Positions 25,694 through 34,575 of a stretch of 64,000 nt of DNA are shown here, in pieces. Every line of letters starts with the position of its first letter. The first letter of the stretch is position 1. The notes below the pieces were generated by a model. That model worked only from the letters and a program-made list of their open reading frames with translations. It made no database searches and was not told the origin of the DNA. The stretch lies in NCBI GenBank assembly GCA_947450025.1, contig CANFTW010000003.1, forward strand, positions 124,001-188,000, in the 5' to 3' direction. The DNA is from Bacteroidota bacterium (lineage in GTDB: Bacteria; Bacteroidota; Bacteroidia; B-17B0; Aurantibacillaceae). Position numbers and translations under genes: made by a program.

Positions 25694-26872
25694 ATGGCTA
25701 CAGATAACTTTCAAGCACACGATTATTATTTAATGGACGAATTATTAAGTGATGAACACAAATTGATTCGCGATACTGCCCGCGCGTGGGTAAAAAAAGA
25801 AGTAACTCCAATCGTGGAAGAAGCTTGTCAAACAACAACGTTTCCTAAACAATGGATTAAAGGATTAGCAGAGATTGGTGCCTTTGGACCATATATTCCA
25901 ACAGAATATGGCGGACCAGGCTTGGATCAAATATCATACGGTATTATTATGCAAGAATTAGAGCGTGGCGATAGTGGATTACGTTCTACAGCTTCTGTTC
26001 AAAGTTCATTAGTGATGTATCCTATATATGCATACGGTAGTGAGGAACAAAAGAAAAAATATTTACCAAAATTAGCATCGGGCGATTTAATGGGATGTTT
26101 TGGTTTAACAGAACCAGACCATGGAAGTAACCCAAATGGGATGATTACTAACTTTAAAGACAAAGGTGATCACTACTTATTAAACGGTGCTAAAATGTGG
26201 ATTAGTAATTCTCCATTTGCTGACATTGCTGTAGTTTGGGCAAAAGATGAAGCTGGTGAAGTAAGAGGTTTAATTGTTGAAAGAGGCTACGAAGGATTTA
26301 CAACTCCTGAAACTCATGGTAAATGGAGTTTACGCGCTAGCTCTACAGGTGAGTTAGTATTTGATAATGTGAAAGTTCCTAAAGAAAATTTATTACCAAA
26401 TGTAAAAGGATTAAAAGGACCTTTAGGTTGCTTAAACTCTGCGCGTTTTGGTATTGCTTGGGGCGTTATTGGTGCGGCAATGGATTGTTATGATAGCGCT
26501 TTACGTTACAGTAAAGAGCGTATTCAATTTGGTAAACCAATTGGGGCATTTCAATTAACACAAAAAAAATTAGCTGAAATGATTACAGAAATTACAAAGG
26601 CTCAATTATTAACCTTCCGTTTAGGTCAGTTAAAAAATGAGAACCGTGCAACTCCTGCTCAAATCTCAATGGCTAAACGTAACAATGTAAACATGGCTTT
26701 ACAAATTGCTCGCGAGGCTCGTCAAATACATGGCGGTATGGGAATTACAGGTGAATACCCAATTATGCGCCATATGATGAACTTAGAGTCGGTAATTACT
26801 TACGAAGGAACTCATGACATCCACTTATTAATTACAGGTATGGATGTAACAGGATTTAATGCTTTTAATTAA
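25694..26872 (+). CDS. Glutaryl-CoA dehydrogenase-like acyl-CoA dehydrogenase
   Basis: FAD enzyme of the acyl-CoA dehydrogenase family, closest in motifs to glutaryl-CoA dehydrogenase, which oxidises and decarboxylates glutaryl-CoA to crotonyl-CoA in lysine and tryptophan breakdown. Using ATG 25694 the product has 392 residues, the normal length. Seen are YGGPGLDQISYGIIMQELER, the FAD-binding CFGLTEPDHGSNP, IQFGKPIGAFQLTQKKLAEM, and the catalytic glutamate in VITYEGTHDIHLLITG near residue 369. The frame extends to 25604, but that N-terminal addition crosses two hairpins and does not match the family. Specificity for glutaryl-CoA rather than another short acyl-CoA is inferred. Confidence 0.88.
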   Translation: MATDNFQAHDYYLMDELLSDEHKLIRDTARAWVKKEVTPIVEEACQTTTFPKQWIKGLAEIGAFGPYIPTEYGGPGLDQISYGIIMQELERGDSGLRSTASVQSSLVMYPIYAYGSEEQKKKYLPKLASGDLMGCFGLTEPDHGSNPNGMITNFKDKGDHYLLNGAKMWISNSPFADIAVVWAKDEAGEVRGLIVERGYEGFTTPETHGKWSLRASSTGELVFDNVKVPKENLLPNVKGLKGPLGCLNSARFGIAWGVIGAAMDCYDSALRYSKERIQFGKPIGAFQLTQKKLAEMITEITKAQLLTFRLGQLKNENRATPAQISMAKRNNVNMALQIAREARQIHGGMGITGEYPIMRHMMNLESVITYEGTHDIHLLITGMDVTGFNAFN

Positions 26873-26890
26873 TCGTTAAAACATAAAAGT

Positions 26891-26925
26891 AAAAAAGCCC
26901 TGAAGACATCTTCTGGGCTTTTTTG
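26891..26925 (+). terminator. Rho-independent terminator after the acyl-CoA dehydrogenase
   Basis: AAAAAAGCCC pairs with GGGCTTTTTT, with an inner GAAGA/TCTTC pairing, followed by a T-run. It is a strong hairpin in the rightward direction. Confidence 0.9.
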
Positions 26926-27004
26926 TTTACTCAACGATTATCCTACTTTAATAAATAAAATAAATTGATTCTCTTTTTTTTAATTAAATTTAACTACTAT
27001 AAAA

Positions 27005-28642
27005 ATGAAAACGATGAGATCTATTTATATATTACTATTCTACATGCTTTTTGTAACAAATCTTACAGCTCAAAATAAATACTTGTCAAAAAAAATTAGT
27101 TTTAATCCAAATGTATTACGGGCCAACAAGCAAAAAACTGCAAAGACTTTAAGAACTAATGCTTATAATAGCGGCTGGTTTAACTATGCAGCGACGGCTC
27201 AAGGTAGCTTATGTTATTATTCAAGTGCATATTTATTTCCAGATTCTACCGCTTCATTTTATAGTATGGGTAATTCTTACCCAATATGGGCACATCATAT
27301 AACAGAAGTTTTAGATCTTAAATCTCCTGTTTTTTCCGGGCCTCTATCAACCGATTGGGCAGTTTATGGTACTTTACCAATAAAAATTGATTCTTTAGGA
27401 ATTGGTTATGGCTATTCTCGTGTACATACAGGTATTACTGATACATTAATTGTTACCTTATTTGAAGATGTTACTAATGGTGTATCACCTTTTGATGAAA
27501 AATATTTTTTAAACACTATGGGGATTCCTGGAAATATGGATACAATATTTTACCAGCAATTAGGCTATAATCAATTGCAAAATACTATTGCTGTATCATC
27601 TAATACAAATGCAATTCCCATTGGCCAAAAAATATTTAAAATATTATTAACTCAAACCGATACTGCTTCTATTGGAAAAGAAAAAGTTTTTGCTTTGCCG
27701 ACGCCATACATTAGTAATGGTAATAAATTAGTTTGTGTCGACTTTCAATTCAAACCAGGTTATTCTTATACTACCGGAGAGTCTATAAATGTTACTGCCA
27801 ATGCCTTTCAGTTTATTTCCATGGAAGAAGAGGGGCCCTATACTTTACAAGGAATGTTGATGAATTATTGGGATTACTACAGTTGTCATATTCCGACAAA
27901 TTCAACTTGTGACCGAGGTTCATCTTCGCAAATAATTACAAAAGATATTCGTTACAATAATGGTGGAGTATGGAATGGTTATTTTAGACCAGCAATTACT
28001 TTTCCACAAAATTGGAGACTTGAGCATCATTCTATTTCTTTTCATTTATCTGAAGATATGACAAATCTTTGCCAAGCCAACGCTAATTTTACAATTTCAG
28101 CTGACACCTTAAATCCTGGAGTTTATAATGGTTATAATAATTGTACAGGCGTGGGTGTTTTTTCTTATTTATGGGATTTTGGAGATGGAACAACCTCAAC
28201 ACTTCAATATCCTACACATCAATATGCCGTTTCAGGACAATATATTATTTGTTTAACACTATCCACAACATCTGGCACTGCAACATGTTCAAACACTTAT
28301 TGCGATTCATCTAGTGTGCACAAAACAGCAGCTGGATTTTCAATGAGTCAGTTTAATGTTATTGCTCCTATTGTTACAAGCATTAATGAAACACAAAAAA
28401 CTATTGATATTAAAACATATCCTAACCCAATTTCAGGTGAATTAGTTGTTGAGTGTACTAATAAAGACTTTGAAAAACTAAATTATGTATTAATTGATGC
28501 ATTAGGAAGAACTATTTTATCAAACAGTTTAGAGAAAGACAAAACAACTATTAATACTAGCCAATTAAGTAAGGGTATTTATAATCTTATTATTATAAAT
28601 GCTGATGGTAATATAATAAAATCTCTTAAAATAATTAAGTAA
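27005..28642 (+). CDS. Secreted PKD-domain protein with type A T9SS sorting domain
   Basis: A 545-residue exported protein. After a signal peptide (about 1-22, ending TAQ) comes an N-terminal region of about 340 residues that I cannot assign. A PKD-like domain at about 358-430 contains FSYLWDFGDGTTSTLQYPTHQY, and the last 80 residues are a type A T9SS signal (KTYPNPISGELVVE, then ALGRTILS, then KGIYNLIIINADGNIIKSLKI). It is probably on the cell surface or released. Upstream is a strong terminator, and an AT-rich leader of about 80 bases holds no clear -7 box. No protease or glycosidase motif is visible. Confidence 0.85.
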   Translation: MKTMRSIYILLFYMLFVTNLTAQNKYLSKKISFNPNVLRANKQKTAKTLRTNAYNSGWFNYAATAQGSLCYYSSAYLFPDSTASFYSMGNSYPIWAHHITEVLDLKSPVFSGPLSTDWAVYGTLPIKIDSLGIGYGYSRVHTGITDTLIVTLFEDVTNGVSPFDEKYFLNTMGIPGNMDTIFYQQLGYNQLQNTIAVSSNTNAIPIGQKIFKILLTQTDTASIGKEKVFALPTPYISNGNKLVCVDFQFKPGYSYTTGESINVTANAFQFISMEEEGPYTLQGMLMNYWDYYSCHIPTNSTCDRGSSSQIITKDIRYNNGGVWNGYFRPAITFPQNWRLEHHSISFHLSEDMTNLCQANANFTISADTLNPGVYNGYNNCTGVGVFSYLWDFGDGTTSTLQYPTHQYAVSGQYIICLTLSTTSGTATCSNTYCDSSSVHKTAAGFSMSQFNVIAPIVTSINETQKTIDIKTYPNPISGELVVECTNKDFEKLNYVLIDALGRTILSNSLEKDKTTINTSQLSKGIYNLIIINADGNIIKSLKIIK

Positions 28643-28761
28643 ATATTTTGTAGTATATATAGTCTATCCGAGGTTTAACCAAATGCTAAAATTTTTAAGG
28701 CAAAATCTTGTTTTTATTGAATTTAAGATTTTACCACATAAAAGATAGTCCTTACTAAAAT

Positions 28762-29724
28762 TTAGTAAGCAATCACTTTATGTTGAGAGGTTGAACCAAC
28801 AGTCCACGTTAAATTCCAACCATAAGCACATTGATTAGAGCCAACAATAACAGGCGTGCCTGAAGCGTTTACCCCAAATACACAATCTAAATCGAAACTT
28901 TTGCTAGCCACTTTAATCGTTAAGTGTCCTGATAAAGGCGCTCCCCATCCACAAGTTGAATTCCAAATAATTGGAGAAAGCACTTGACTTGTAAAAGCAT
29001 CGCCATCGCGAGTAGTGCCATAATTTTCTAAATTACTTAAACCAGACGATGAACCTATCCCTTCACCTGTGCAAGTTAAGATGTTGTTTGCCCAAGTATA
29101 AGTGAACCTGCGATTAATGTTATAAATAGCCGTTGCTGTTCCATTAAACTTCACATTTAAATTAGTTCCAGTAACGGAACTTGATAAGTTTGCTTGACCT
29201 AAAAACAATAAATCGAACCACGTACCTCCACTAATGTTAGTTAACATTTGCGTTCCATTTAATTCAATATTTTTTCCATCTGAGGCGCGAGTAATTTTAT
29301 ATGCTAAATACTCCACTTTCAAAACACATCCTGCCATTTTCCAACGTTGTCCAGATGCATAATTAATAATGGTTAGTCTAACAGAACCTTCTCGTTTTCT
29401 ATTGTTACAAACCGTTCCATTATAATTCAATTTAATAGTCCCTGTATATGCTCCAACAGTATCGATATCTAACCCGCAAATAGTTGTTGCAATTTTTTGT
29501 GGTGAAGACATTCGACCGTGCATTAAAGGATAATCGCTTAACGTTTGAGTGATATCATTAATAGACGCATCATTTTCGCTAATAGCTTGTCGAGAATCTG
29601 TTGAAGCTTGACCGTTTTCATCAACAAGCGTATTATCTTCCTTTTTTTTACAACTCGAAAACAACAACAACATGCTAATTACGATGGTGGTGGCACTCAA
29701 TAAAATTTTTTTTGAAGTCATCAT
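28762..29724 (-). CDS. Lipoprotein, unknown function
   Basis: A 320-residue putative lipoprotein. The N-terminus has a basic start, a hydrophobic stretch and a Cys at position 26 in LFSSCKKKEDN, the typical Bacteroidota lipobox with acidic and basic residues following. The rest is beta-rich, with motifs such as GRMSSPQKIATTICGLDID and FTYTWANNILTCTGEGIG. A C-terminal half with VKVASKSFDLDCVFGVNASG looks like a repeated beta-sandwich. I do not recognise a family or catalytic site. It is divergent from hemA with a 198-base intergenic region and has no same-strand partner. Confidence 0.72.
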   Translation of the reverse strand: MMTSKKILLSATTIVISMLLLFSSCKKKEDNTLVDENGQASTDSRQAISENDASINDITQTLSDYPLMHGRMSSPQKIATTICGLDIDTVGAYTGTIKLNYNGTVCNNRKREGSVRLTIINYASGQRWKMAGCVLKVEYLAYKITRASDGKNIELNGTQMLTNISGGTWFDLLFLGQANLSSSVTGTNLNVKFNGTATAIYNINRRFTYTWANNILTCTGEGIGSSSGLSNLENYGTTRDGDAFTSQVLSPIIWNSTCGWGAPLSGHLTIKVASKSFDLDCVFGVNASGTPVIVGSNQCAYGWNLTWTVGSTSQHKVIAY

Positions 29725-29883
29725 GATAGTTAAATATTAGAATTTACTACTGCTAATTTAAGACTTTTTCTGAAAACACGGAAACATATCAAAAGAATAG
29801 CATTTTATAAAAATGAGGTTTATTATCTAAACAACTTCTTATTTAGACTTATTATAAATTTATTTCTATGACAATCTCATGAC

Positions 29884-29900
29884 ACTCTAAATGCTAGAGT
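29884..29900. promoter_or_regulatory. Perfect inverted repeat upstream of hemA
   Basis: ACTCTA at 29884-29889 and TAGAGT at 29895-29900 form a 6-5-6 dyad whose end is 22 bases before the hemA ATG. It could be an operator or the start of a leader hairpin. Both the size and AT-rich context make chance occurrence possible. Confidence 0.3.
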
Positions 29901-29922
29901 TAACGACCTTTGTGTAGGAAAC

Positions 29923-31152
29923 ATGAACGCTTTTAAGATAATTTCACTCACACATAAATCAGCTCCTTTAGAGTTGATTGGGAAATTACATTTAGACGAA
30001 AATCACCAACAAGATTATTTAGGAGGTTTAAAAATCAGAATGGATTTAAAAGAATTGATGTTTTTAAGTACTTGCAATCGCGTTGAGTTTGTAGTAAATA
30101 CAGATCGCGAAATTGCTCCCGAATTTTTATCTGATTTATTTTATTCTGTTAACTCTCGCTTAACTAAAGAAGATTTAACGGCATTAATTGATAAAACAAC
30201 TACCTACGAAGGAGAAACTGCTCTCAATCATTTGTTTGAAGTTTCTGCATCTTTAGATTCATTAGTAGTTGGCGAAAGAGAAATCATCACTCAAGTTCGT
30301 AAAGCTTATGAGTTTTGCAATTTATTAGGTTTAACTGGTGACACTATTCGTTTAGCAATCAAGCAAACGATTGAAACCGCCAAACAAGTTTATACCGATA
30401 CGGATATTGCTAAAAACCCTGTTTCTATTGTGTCTTTAGCTTACCGTCAGTTACGTAGTTTAGGAATTAAAAATAACGCTCGTATTATTTTTGTTGGTGC
30501 CGGAGAAACTAACGCTAATATGGCGAAGTATTTAAAAAAGCACCAGTACGCTAACTTCACAGTATTTAATAGAACATTAGAAAATGCTGAAAAATTAGCA
30601 AAAGAATTAAATGGTAAAGCTCGTGAATTAGCTCATATCAAAGATTTTAAAGAAGGTTTTGATGTGTTAATTTCGTGTACAGGTGCTCAAGGTGCCGTTA
30701 TTACAAATGATATTTACAAATCATTAATTGGAAACGATACCGCTAAAAAAGTCATTATTGATTTAGCCATTCCTGCTGATATAGATGCAAAAGTGATTGA
30801 ATCAAATGATGTTCACTATATTGATATTGAATCATTAAAAAAACAAGCGGCTGATAATTTATTGAAGCGTGAAGGAGAAATTGAAGCATGTAAGACTATT
30901 ATCAATAATAAGGTTGAAGAGTTCAAACAATTATTTCAAGAGCGTAGAATTGAATTGGCCTTTGGAGAAATTCCGAAACAAATAAAATACATTAAAGAAA
31001 CGGCCTTAAACGAAGTGTTTGCTAAAGAGATGAATACGCTTGATCCACAAGGAAAAGAAGTGCTTGACAAAGTATTGAGCTACATGGAAAAAAAATACAA
31101 CGCCTTAGCAATTAAAACAGCTAAGAAGGTGTTTTTGGAAGAAGATTTATAA
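29923..31152 (+). CDS. hemA: HemA, glutamyl-tRNA reductase
   Basis: First committed enzyme of tetrapyrrole synthesis by the C5 route. It reduces glutamyl-tRNA(Glu) to glutamate-1-semialdehyde with NADPH. The product has 409 residues. The catalytic Cys is in MFLSTCNRVEF near residue 50, the substrate-recognition helix contains VGEREIITQVRKAYEF, and the NADPH domain has IIFVGAGETNANMAKYL at about 190-206 followed by VFNRTLENAEKLA. The C-terminal dimerisation helix is present. It heads a rightward cluster with hemC-hemD, a 7-TM protein and hemB. hemL, the next step, is not in the window. Confidence 0.97.
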   Translation: MNAFKIISLTHKSAPLELIGKLHLDENHQQDYLGGLKIRMDLKELMFLSTCNRVEFVVNTDREIAPEFLSDLFYSVNSRLTKEDLTALIDKTTTYEGETALNHLFEVSASLDSLVVGEREIITQVRKAYEFCNLLGLTGDTIRLAIKQTIETAKQVYTDTDIAKNPVSIVSLAYRQLRSLGIKNNARIIFVGAGETNANMAKYLKKHQYANFTVFNRTLENAEKLAKELNGKARELAHIKDFKEGFDVLISCTGAQGAVITNDIYKSLIGNDTAKKVIIDLAIPADIDAKVIESNDVHYIDIESLKKQAADNLLKREGEIEACKTIINNKVEEFKQLFQERRIELAFGEIPKQIKYIKETALNEVFAKEMNTLDPQGKEVLDKVLSYMEKKYNALAIKTAKKVFLEEDL

Positions 31153-31238
31153 TTACCTCCGAGCAAAAAAGTTCTCGACTCCCCTCGAACTGACAAAAAA
31201 ATACATTATCTTGTAGCCTCTAATTTTATTACAATACT

Positions 31239-32816
31239 ATGATTATCATTGGCACACGCGGCAGCGATTTAGCACTTTGGCAAGCTAATTTCACAAAAGA
31301 TTTATTAGAAAAAAAAGGTCACGAAGTGGAGATAAAAATTATCGAAACAAAAGGTGATACCTCACAACAATGGAATACTAGTTTTGATAAATTAGAAGGA
31401 AAAGGATTTTTTACAAAAGAATTAGAAGAAGCTTTATTAAATAAAACGATTGATGTTGCTGTTCATTCACACAAAGATTTACCAACCGAAAACCCTGATG
31501 GATTAATGATTGCAGGCGTATCGTCTCGCGAAAATCCTGCTGATTGGTTAATTATGCGTGATGAAGCAGAAGACACCACTAAAAAATTTAATTTAAAACA
31601 AGGTGCTAAAGTAGGTACGTCATCTGCTAGAAGAAAATCACAATTATTATCATTCAGACCAGATGTTGAAATTACTGACTTACGTGGTAATGTTCCAACA
31701 CGTATTAATAAATTAAGAGAAGGGCAATACGATGCAATTATTTTAGCTGCTGCTGGTTTAGAGCGTTTAGATTTAGACTTATCAGATTTTACTGTTGAGC
31801 AATTAGAAACTTCTGAATTTGTTCCAGCTCCTGCCCAAGGTGTGTTGGCTTGGCAAATTCGCGAAGACGATTATAAATTAAGTGATGTATTTGATGCTGT
31901 GTGTGATTATGATGTGATGATTAATATCAACATCGAACGACGTGTATTAAATTTATTAGATGGTGGTTGTCAATTGCCCTTAGGTGTTTTTTGCGACACT
32001 GAAATGAACGACCAAGACAGAAAATTATTTAAAGTTTGGGTTTCGGCAGCTGATGCTTGGAACACACAAGTAAAACAACTGTATTACGAAACTACGAATA
32101 CCGAAGATTTACCAGAAAAAATAGTTGAGCATCTACAACGCATTAGTTCAAAATCAATTTTTATTTCTCGTGAAGCTCACGAAAGTAATAACTTAAATAG
32201 ATGGTTAACTAATTTAGGTTTTAATGTAGAAAGTAAAAGTTTAATTGATTTAAAAAAACTAACAATTAAAGAATTACCTAAAAGCGATTGGTTATTTTTT
32301 AGCAGCAAACACGCCGTTGAGTTTTTCTTTATGCAAAAACCAGATATTGGAAACACTAAAATTGGGTGCATAGGAAAGTCGACTTCGCAAGCTATTCGTG
32401 AATTAGGTTTGCGTGCTGATTTTATTGGACAAAGTACAGATACAAAATTAGTAGGGAAACAATTTTCGGCACGTGTTGGTTTAGGTAAAGTAGTTTTTCC
32501 CGTGGCTCGCGAAAGTATGCGAACTATTCAGTGGCAATTTCCAAAGCAACAAAACTGTATTGATTTACCAATTTATGCAGCATTAAAAGTGCCTCATGAG
32601 GTGGCTGAAACAACTGATATATTAGTATTTACAAGTCCAAGCAATGCAGAATCTTATTTAGAAAAAAATAAAATTCACCCGCATCAAAAAGTCATTGCGA
32701 TGGGCGAAGCAACAGAAAAATCGTTATTAAAAGCCAAAGTAAAAGCTGAACAAATTACTAAGCCATATTCGTTTGATGATTTAGGTTTATACAGAGCTAT
32801 TTTACACACATTATAA
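31239..32816 (+). CDS. hemC: HemC-HemD fusion: hydroxymethylbilane synthase and uroporphyrinogen-III synthase
   Basis: One 525-residue polypeptide that should carry out two consecutive heme steps. HemC at about 1-300 polymerises four porphobilinogens, and HemD at about 310-525 closes and inverts ring D. HemC marks are IIGTRGSDLALWQANF, KGFFTKELEEALL, VAVHSHKDLPTE, TSSARRKSQLL and the dipyrromethane cofactor cysteine in LLDGGCQLPLGVF near 248. The HemD part contains SDWLFFSSKHAVEFF, IGCIGKSTSQAIRELGL and ILVFTSPSNAESYL, the normal HemD pattern. The fusion is uninterrupted, with no internal stop or restart. It follows hemA by 86 bases and is followed after one base by the membrane gene. Confidence 0.94.
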   Translation: MIIIGTRGSDLALWQANFTKDLLEKKGHEVEIKIIETKGDTSQQWNTSFDKLEGKGFFTKELEEALLNKTIDVAVHSHKDLPTENPDGLMIAGVSSRENPADWLIMRDEAEDTTKKFNLKQGAKVGTSSARRKSQLLSFRPDVEITDLRGNVPTRINKLREGQYDAIILAAAGLERLDLDLSDFTVEQLETSEFVPAPAQGVLAWQIREDDYKLSDVFDAVCDYDVMININIERRVLNLLDGGCQLPLGVFCDTEMNDQDRKLFKVWVSAADAWNTQVKQLYYETTNTEDLPEKIVEHLQRISSKSIFISREAHESNNLNRWLTNLGFNVESKSLIDLKKLTIKELPKSDWLFFSSKHAVEFFFMQKPDIGNTKIGCIGKSTSQAIRELGLRADFIGQSTDTKLVGKQFSARVGLGKVVFPVARESMRTIQWQFPKQQNCIDLPIYAALKVPHEVAETTDILVFTSPSNAESYLEKNKIHPHQKVIAMGEATEKSLLKAKVKAEQITKPYSFDDLGLYRAILHTL

Positions 32817-32817
32817 C

Positions 32818-33498
32818 ATGATTCCTTTTCAAAATCCAACCATATACATTGGTGATTTAAGAGTAGATGAACCAATTACAACACTCACTGATTTATTGTT
32901 TATTGGTGTTTGTTTTTTTGCCTTTTTTAAAACAAAAAATATTTCTAACGACAAAGGTTTAACACTCTACCGCTGGTTCTTTTTATTAACTGGCGCTTCT
33001 ACTTTAGTAGCTGCATTAATTGGTCACGCCTTTTTATATTACTTTGGTACTGATGCAAAAATATATGGTTGGGTAACTGGGTTGTTTGGAACTTCTGTCG
33101 CTCAATTCGGCGCATTATATCATACGAGAAACAGTATGAGCGAAACATTATACAAAACATTAATAATTGTATGCGCTATTGAAGTTGTTGCAGCTTTTAT
33201 TTCTGTATTTGCATTTTGGTCGTTTGTGGTAGTTGAAGTACATTCCGCTTTTGGATTAGTATTAATTGTCACTATTTTAGAAAACAATCATTACAAAAAA
33301 ACAAAATCACAACTAAGCTTGTTTATGATATATGGTGTTGGTGTAGCCGTTATTGCTGTACTTTGCCATGTGTTTAAATTAGCAGCCTCTGTTTGGTTCA
33401 ATCATGCCGATTTAAGTCATATATTTATGGCTATTAGCATGTATTTGATGTACAAAGGAGCTAGCAAATATCAATCACCGTCTATAGAATTAGTATAA
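32818..33498 (+). CDS. Seven-helix membrane protein inside the heme operon, unknown function
   Basis: A 226-residue protein with about seven hydrophobic helices spread over its length (approximately 22-40, 50-75, 82-98, 108-130, 132-150, 163-185, 195-215). Histidines near helix ends are striking: LIGHAFLYYF, ALYHTRN, EVHSAFG, VLCHVFK and FNHADLSHIF. Repeated intramembrane His could ligate heme or a metal, as in CREST-type hydrolases or heme-carrying membrane proteins, but no family was recognised with certainty (a DUF6962-type assignment is a weak memory). It begins one base after the hemCD stop and hemB follows after 18 bases, so it is part of the operon and is likely to act on tetrapyrrole metabolism. 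Confidence 0.75.
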   Translation: MIPFQNPTIYIGDLRVDEPITTLTDLLFIGVCFFAFFKTKNISNDKGLTLYRWFFLLTGASTLVAALIGHAFLYYFGTDAKIYGWVTGLFGTSVAQFGALYHTRNSMSETLYKTLIIVCAIEVVAAFISVFAFWSFVVVEVHSAFGLVLIVTILENNHYKKTKSQLSLFMIYGVGVAVIAVLCHVFKLAASVWFNHADLSHIFMAISMYLMYKGASKYQSPSIELV

Positions 33499-33516
33499 AT
33501 CATTAATATAAATACC

Positions 33517-34491
33517 ATGATTACCCATCGTCCACGCAGAAACAGAAAATCAGAAGCTATTAGAAACTTGATTCAAGAAAATCATGTAACGGTGAATGAT
33601 TTTATTTTTCCTTTATTTTTAATTGACGGGGAAAATAAAAAATCTGAAGTAAAATCAATGCCTGGTATTTTTAGATTAAGTCCTGATTTAATGCTAAAAG
33701 AAATTGAGCAATGTTTAAAATTAGGAATCACCACGTTTGATGTATTCCCAAGTTTAACGGATAAATACAAAGATAAATTTGCCACAGAAAGCACTAATAA
33801 AAATGGCTTGTATTTAAGAACCTTAGCACTTATTAAAAAGAAATTTCCTGAAGCTTGTATTATGACGGATGTGGCAATGGATCCATATAGTAGCGATGGT
33901 CATGATGGATTAGTAGAAAATGGGAAAATCGTCAATGATAAAACATTAGATATCCTTGCAAAGATGGCAGTTGCGCAAGCCGATTGTGGAATTGATATCA
34001 TAGGGCCAAGTGATATGATGGATGGACGAGTTGGTTTTATCCGCGAAGCATTAGATGATGCAGGACACGAAGAAGTGTCGATCATGAGTTATACTGCGAA
34101 ATATGCAAGTGCATTTTACGGGCCTTTTAGAGATGCCTTAGATAGCGCACCAAAATTTGGAGATAAAAAAACCTATCAAATGAATCCAGCTAATAGCAAG
34201 GAAGCATTAATAGAAGCCCAATTAGATTTAGAAGAAGGAGCGGACTTTTTAATGGTTAAACCTGCCTTATCTTACTTAGATATCATTAAAGACCTCAACG
34301 CTAATTTTGATTTACCTATTACAGCTTATAACGTGAGTGGCGAATATGCCATGATAAAAGCTGCTGCCGCCAAAGGTTGGATTGATGGCGATAGAGTGCG
34401 TGATGAAATTTTATTAAGCATGAAACGCGCTGGTGCTTCTATTATCTTAACCTACTTTGCTAAAGAGTGGGCCTTGAAACACAAGAAATAA
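33517..34491 (+). CDS. hemB: HemB, delta-aminolevulinic acid dehydratase
   Basis: Condenses two 5-aminolevulinate molecules to porphobilinogen in the cytosol. It has 324 residues. The catalytic lysines are in EGADFLMVKPALSYLD (K near 247) and in the SYTAKYASAFYGPFRDAL segment (K near 194). The metal or allosteric region reads IMTDVAMDPYSSDGHDGLVENG. The Cys-rich zinc site of animal enzymes is absent here (Asp/Ala-type), which points to a Mg-dependent enzyme. Gene order places hemB after the reaction it feeds (HemC), an ordinary arrangement for a heme operon. It is followed by the arsenic operon after 84 bases. Confidence 0.96.
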   Translation: MITHRPRRNRKSEAIRNLIQENHVTVNDFIFPLFLIDGENKKSEVKSMPGIFRLSPDLMLKEIEQCLKLGITTFDVFPSLTDKYKDKFATESTNKNGLYLRTLALIKKKFPEACIMTDVAMDPYSSDGHDGLVENGKIVNDKTLDILAKMAVAQADCGIDIIGPSDMMDGRVGFIREALDDAGHEEVSIMSYTAKYASAFYGPFRDALDSAPKFGDKKTYQMNPANSKEALIEAQLDLEEGADFLMVKPALSYLDIIKDLNANFDLPITAYNVSGEYAMIKAAAAKGWIDGDRVRDEILLSMKRAGASIILTYFAKEWALKHKK

Positions 34492-34521
34492 TTTCCTAAT
34501 ATACTGTTAAAATATGTGATG

Positions 34522-34555
34522 TTTGTTGTTGATACATTTATTTATCGTAATATTG
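34522..34555 (+). promoter_or_regulatory. Promoter of the arsenic operon
   Basis: A -33 TTTG/TTG run at 34522-34528 and a -7 box TAATATTG at 34548-34555, one mismatch from TAnnTTTG, are spaced 19 bases apart as in Bacteroidetes sigma-A promoters. The arsR ATG follows 21 bases later. Confidence 0.6.
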
Positions 34556-34561
34556 CAATAT
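34550..34561. promoter_or_regulatory. Candidate ArsR operator
   Basis: ATATTGCAATAT, a perfect 12-base palindrome, overlaps the -7 box of the ars promoter and lies 15 bases before arsR. This is where an ArsR dimer should bind to shut off its own operon, releasing when arsenite binds. Binding is inferred from position and symmetry. Confidence 0.5.
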
Positions 34562-34575
34562 AATAATATAGTAAA

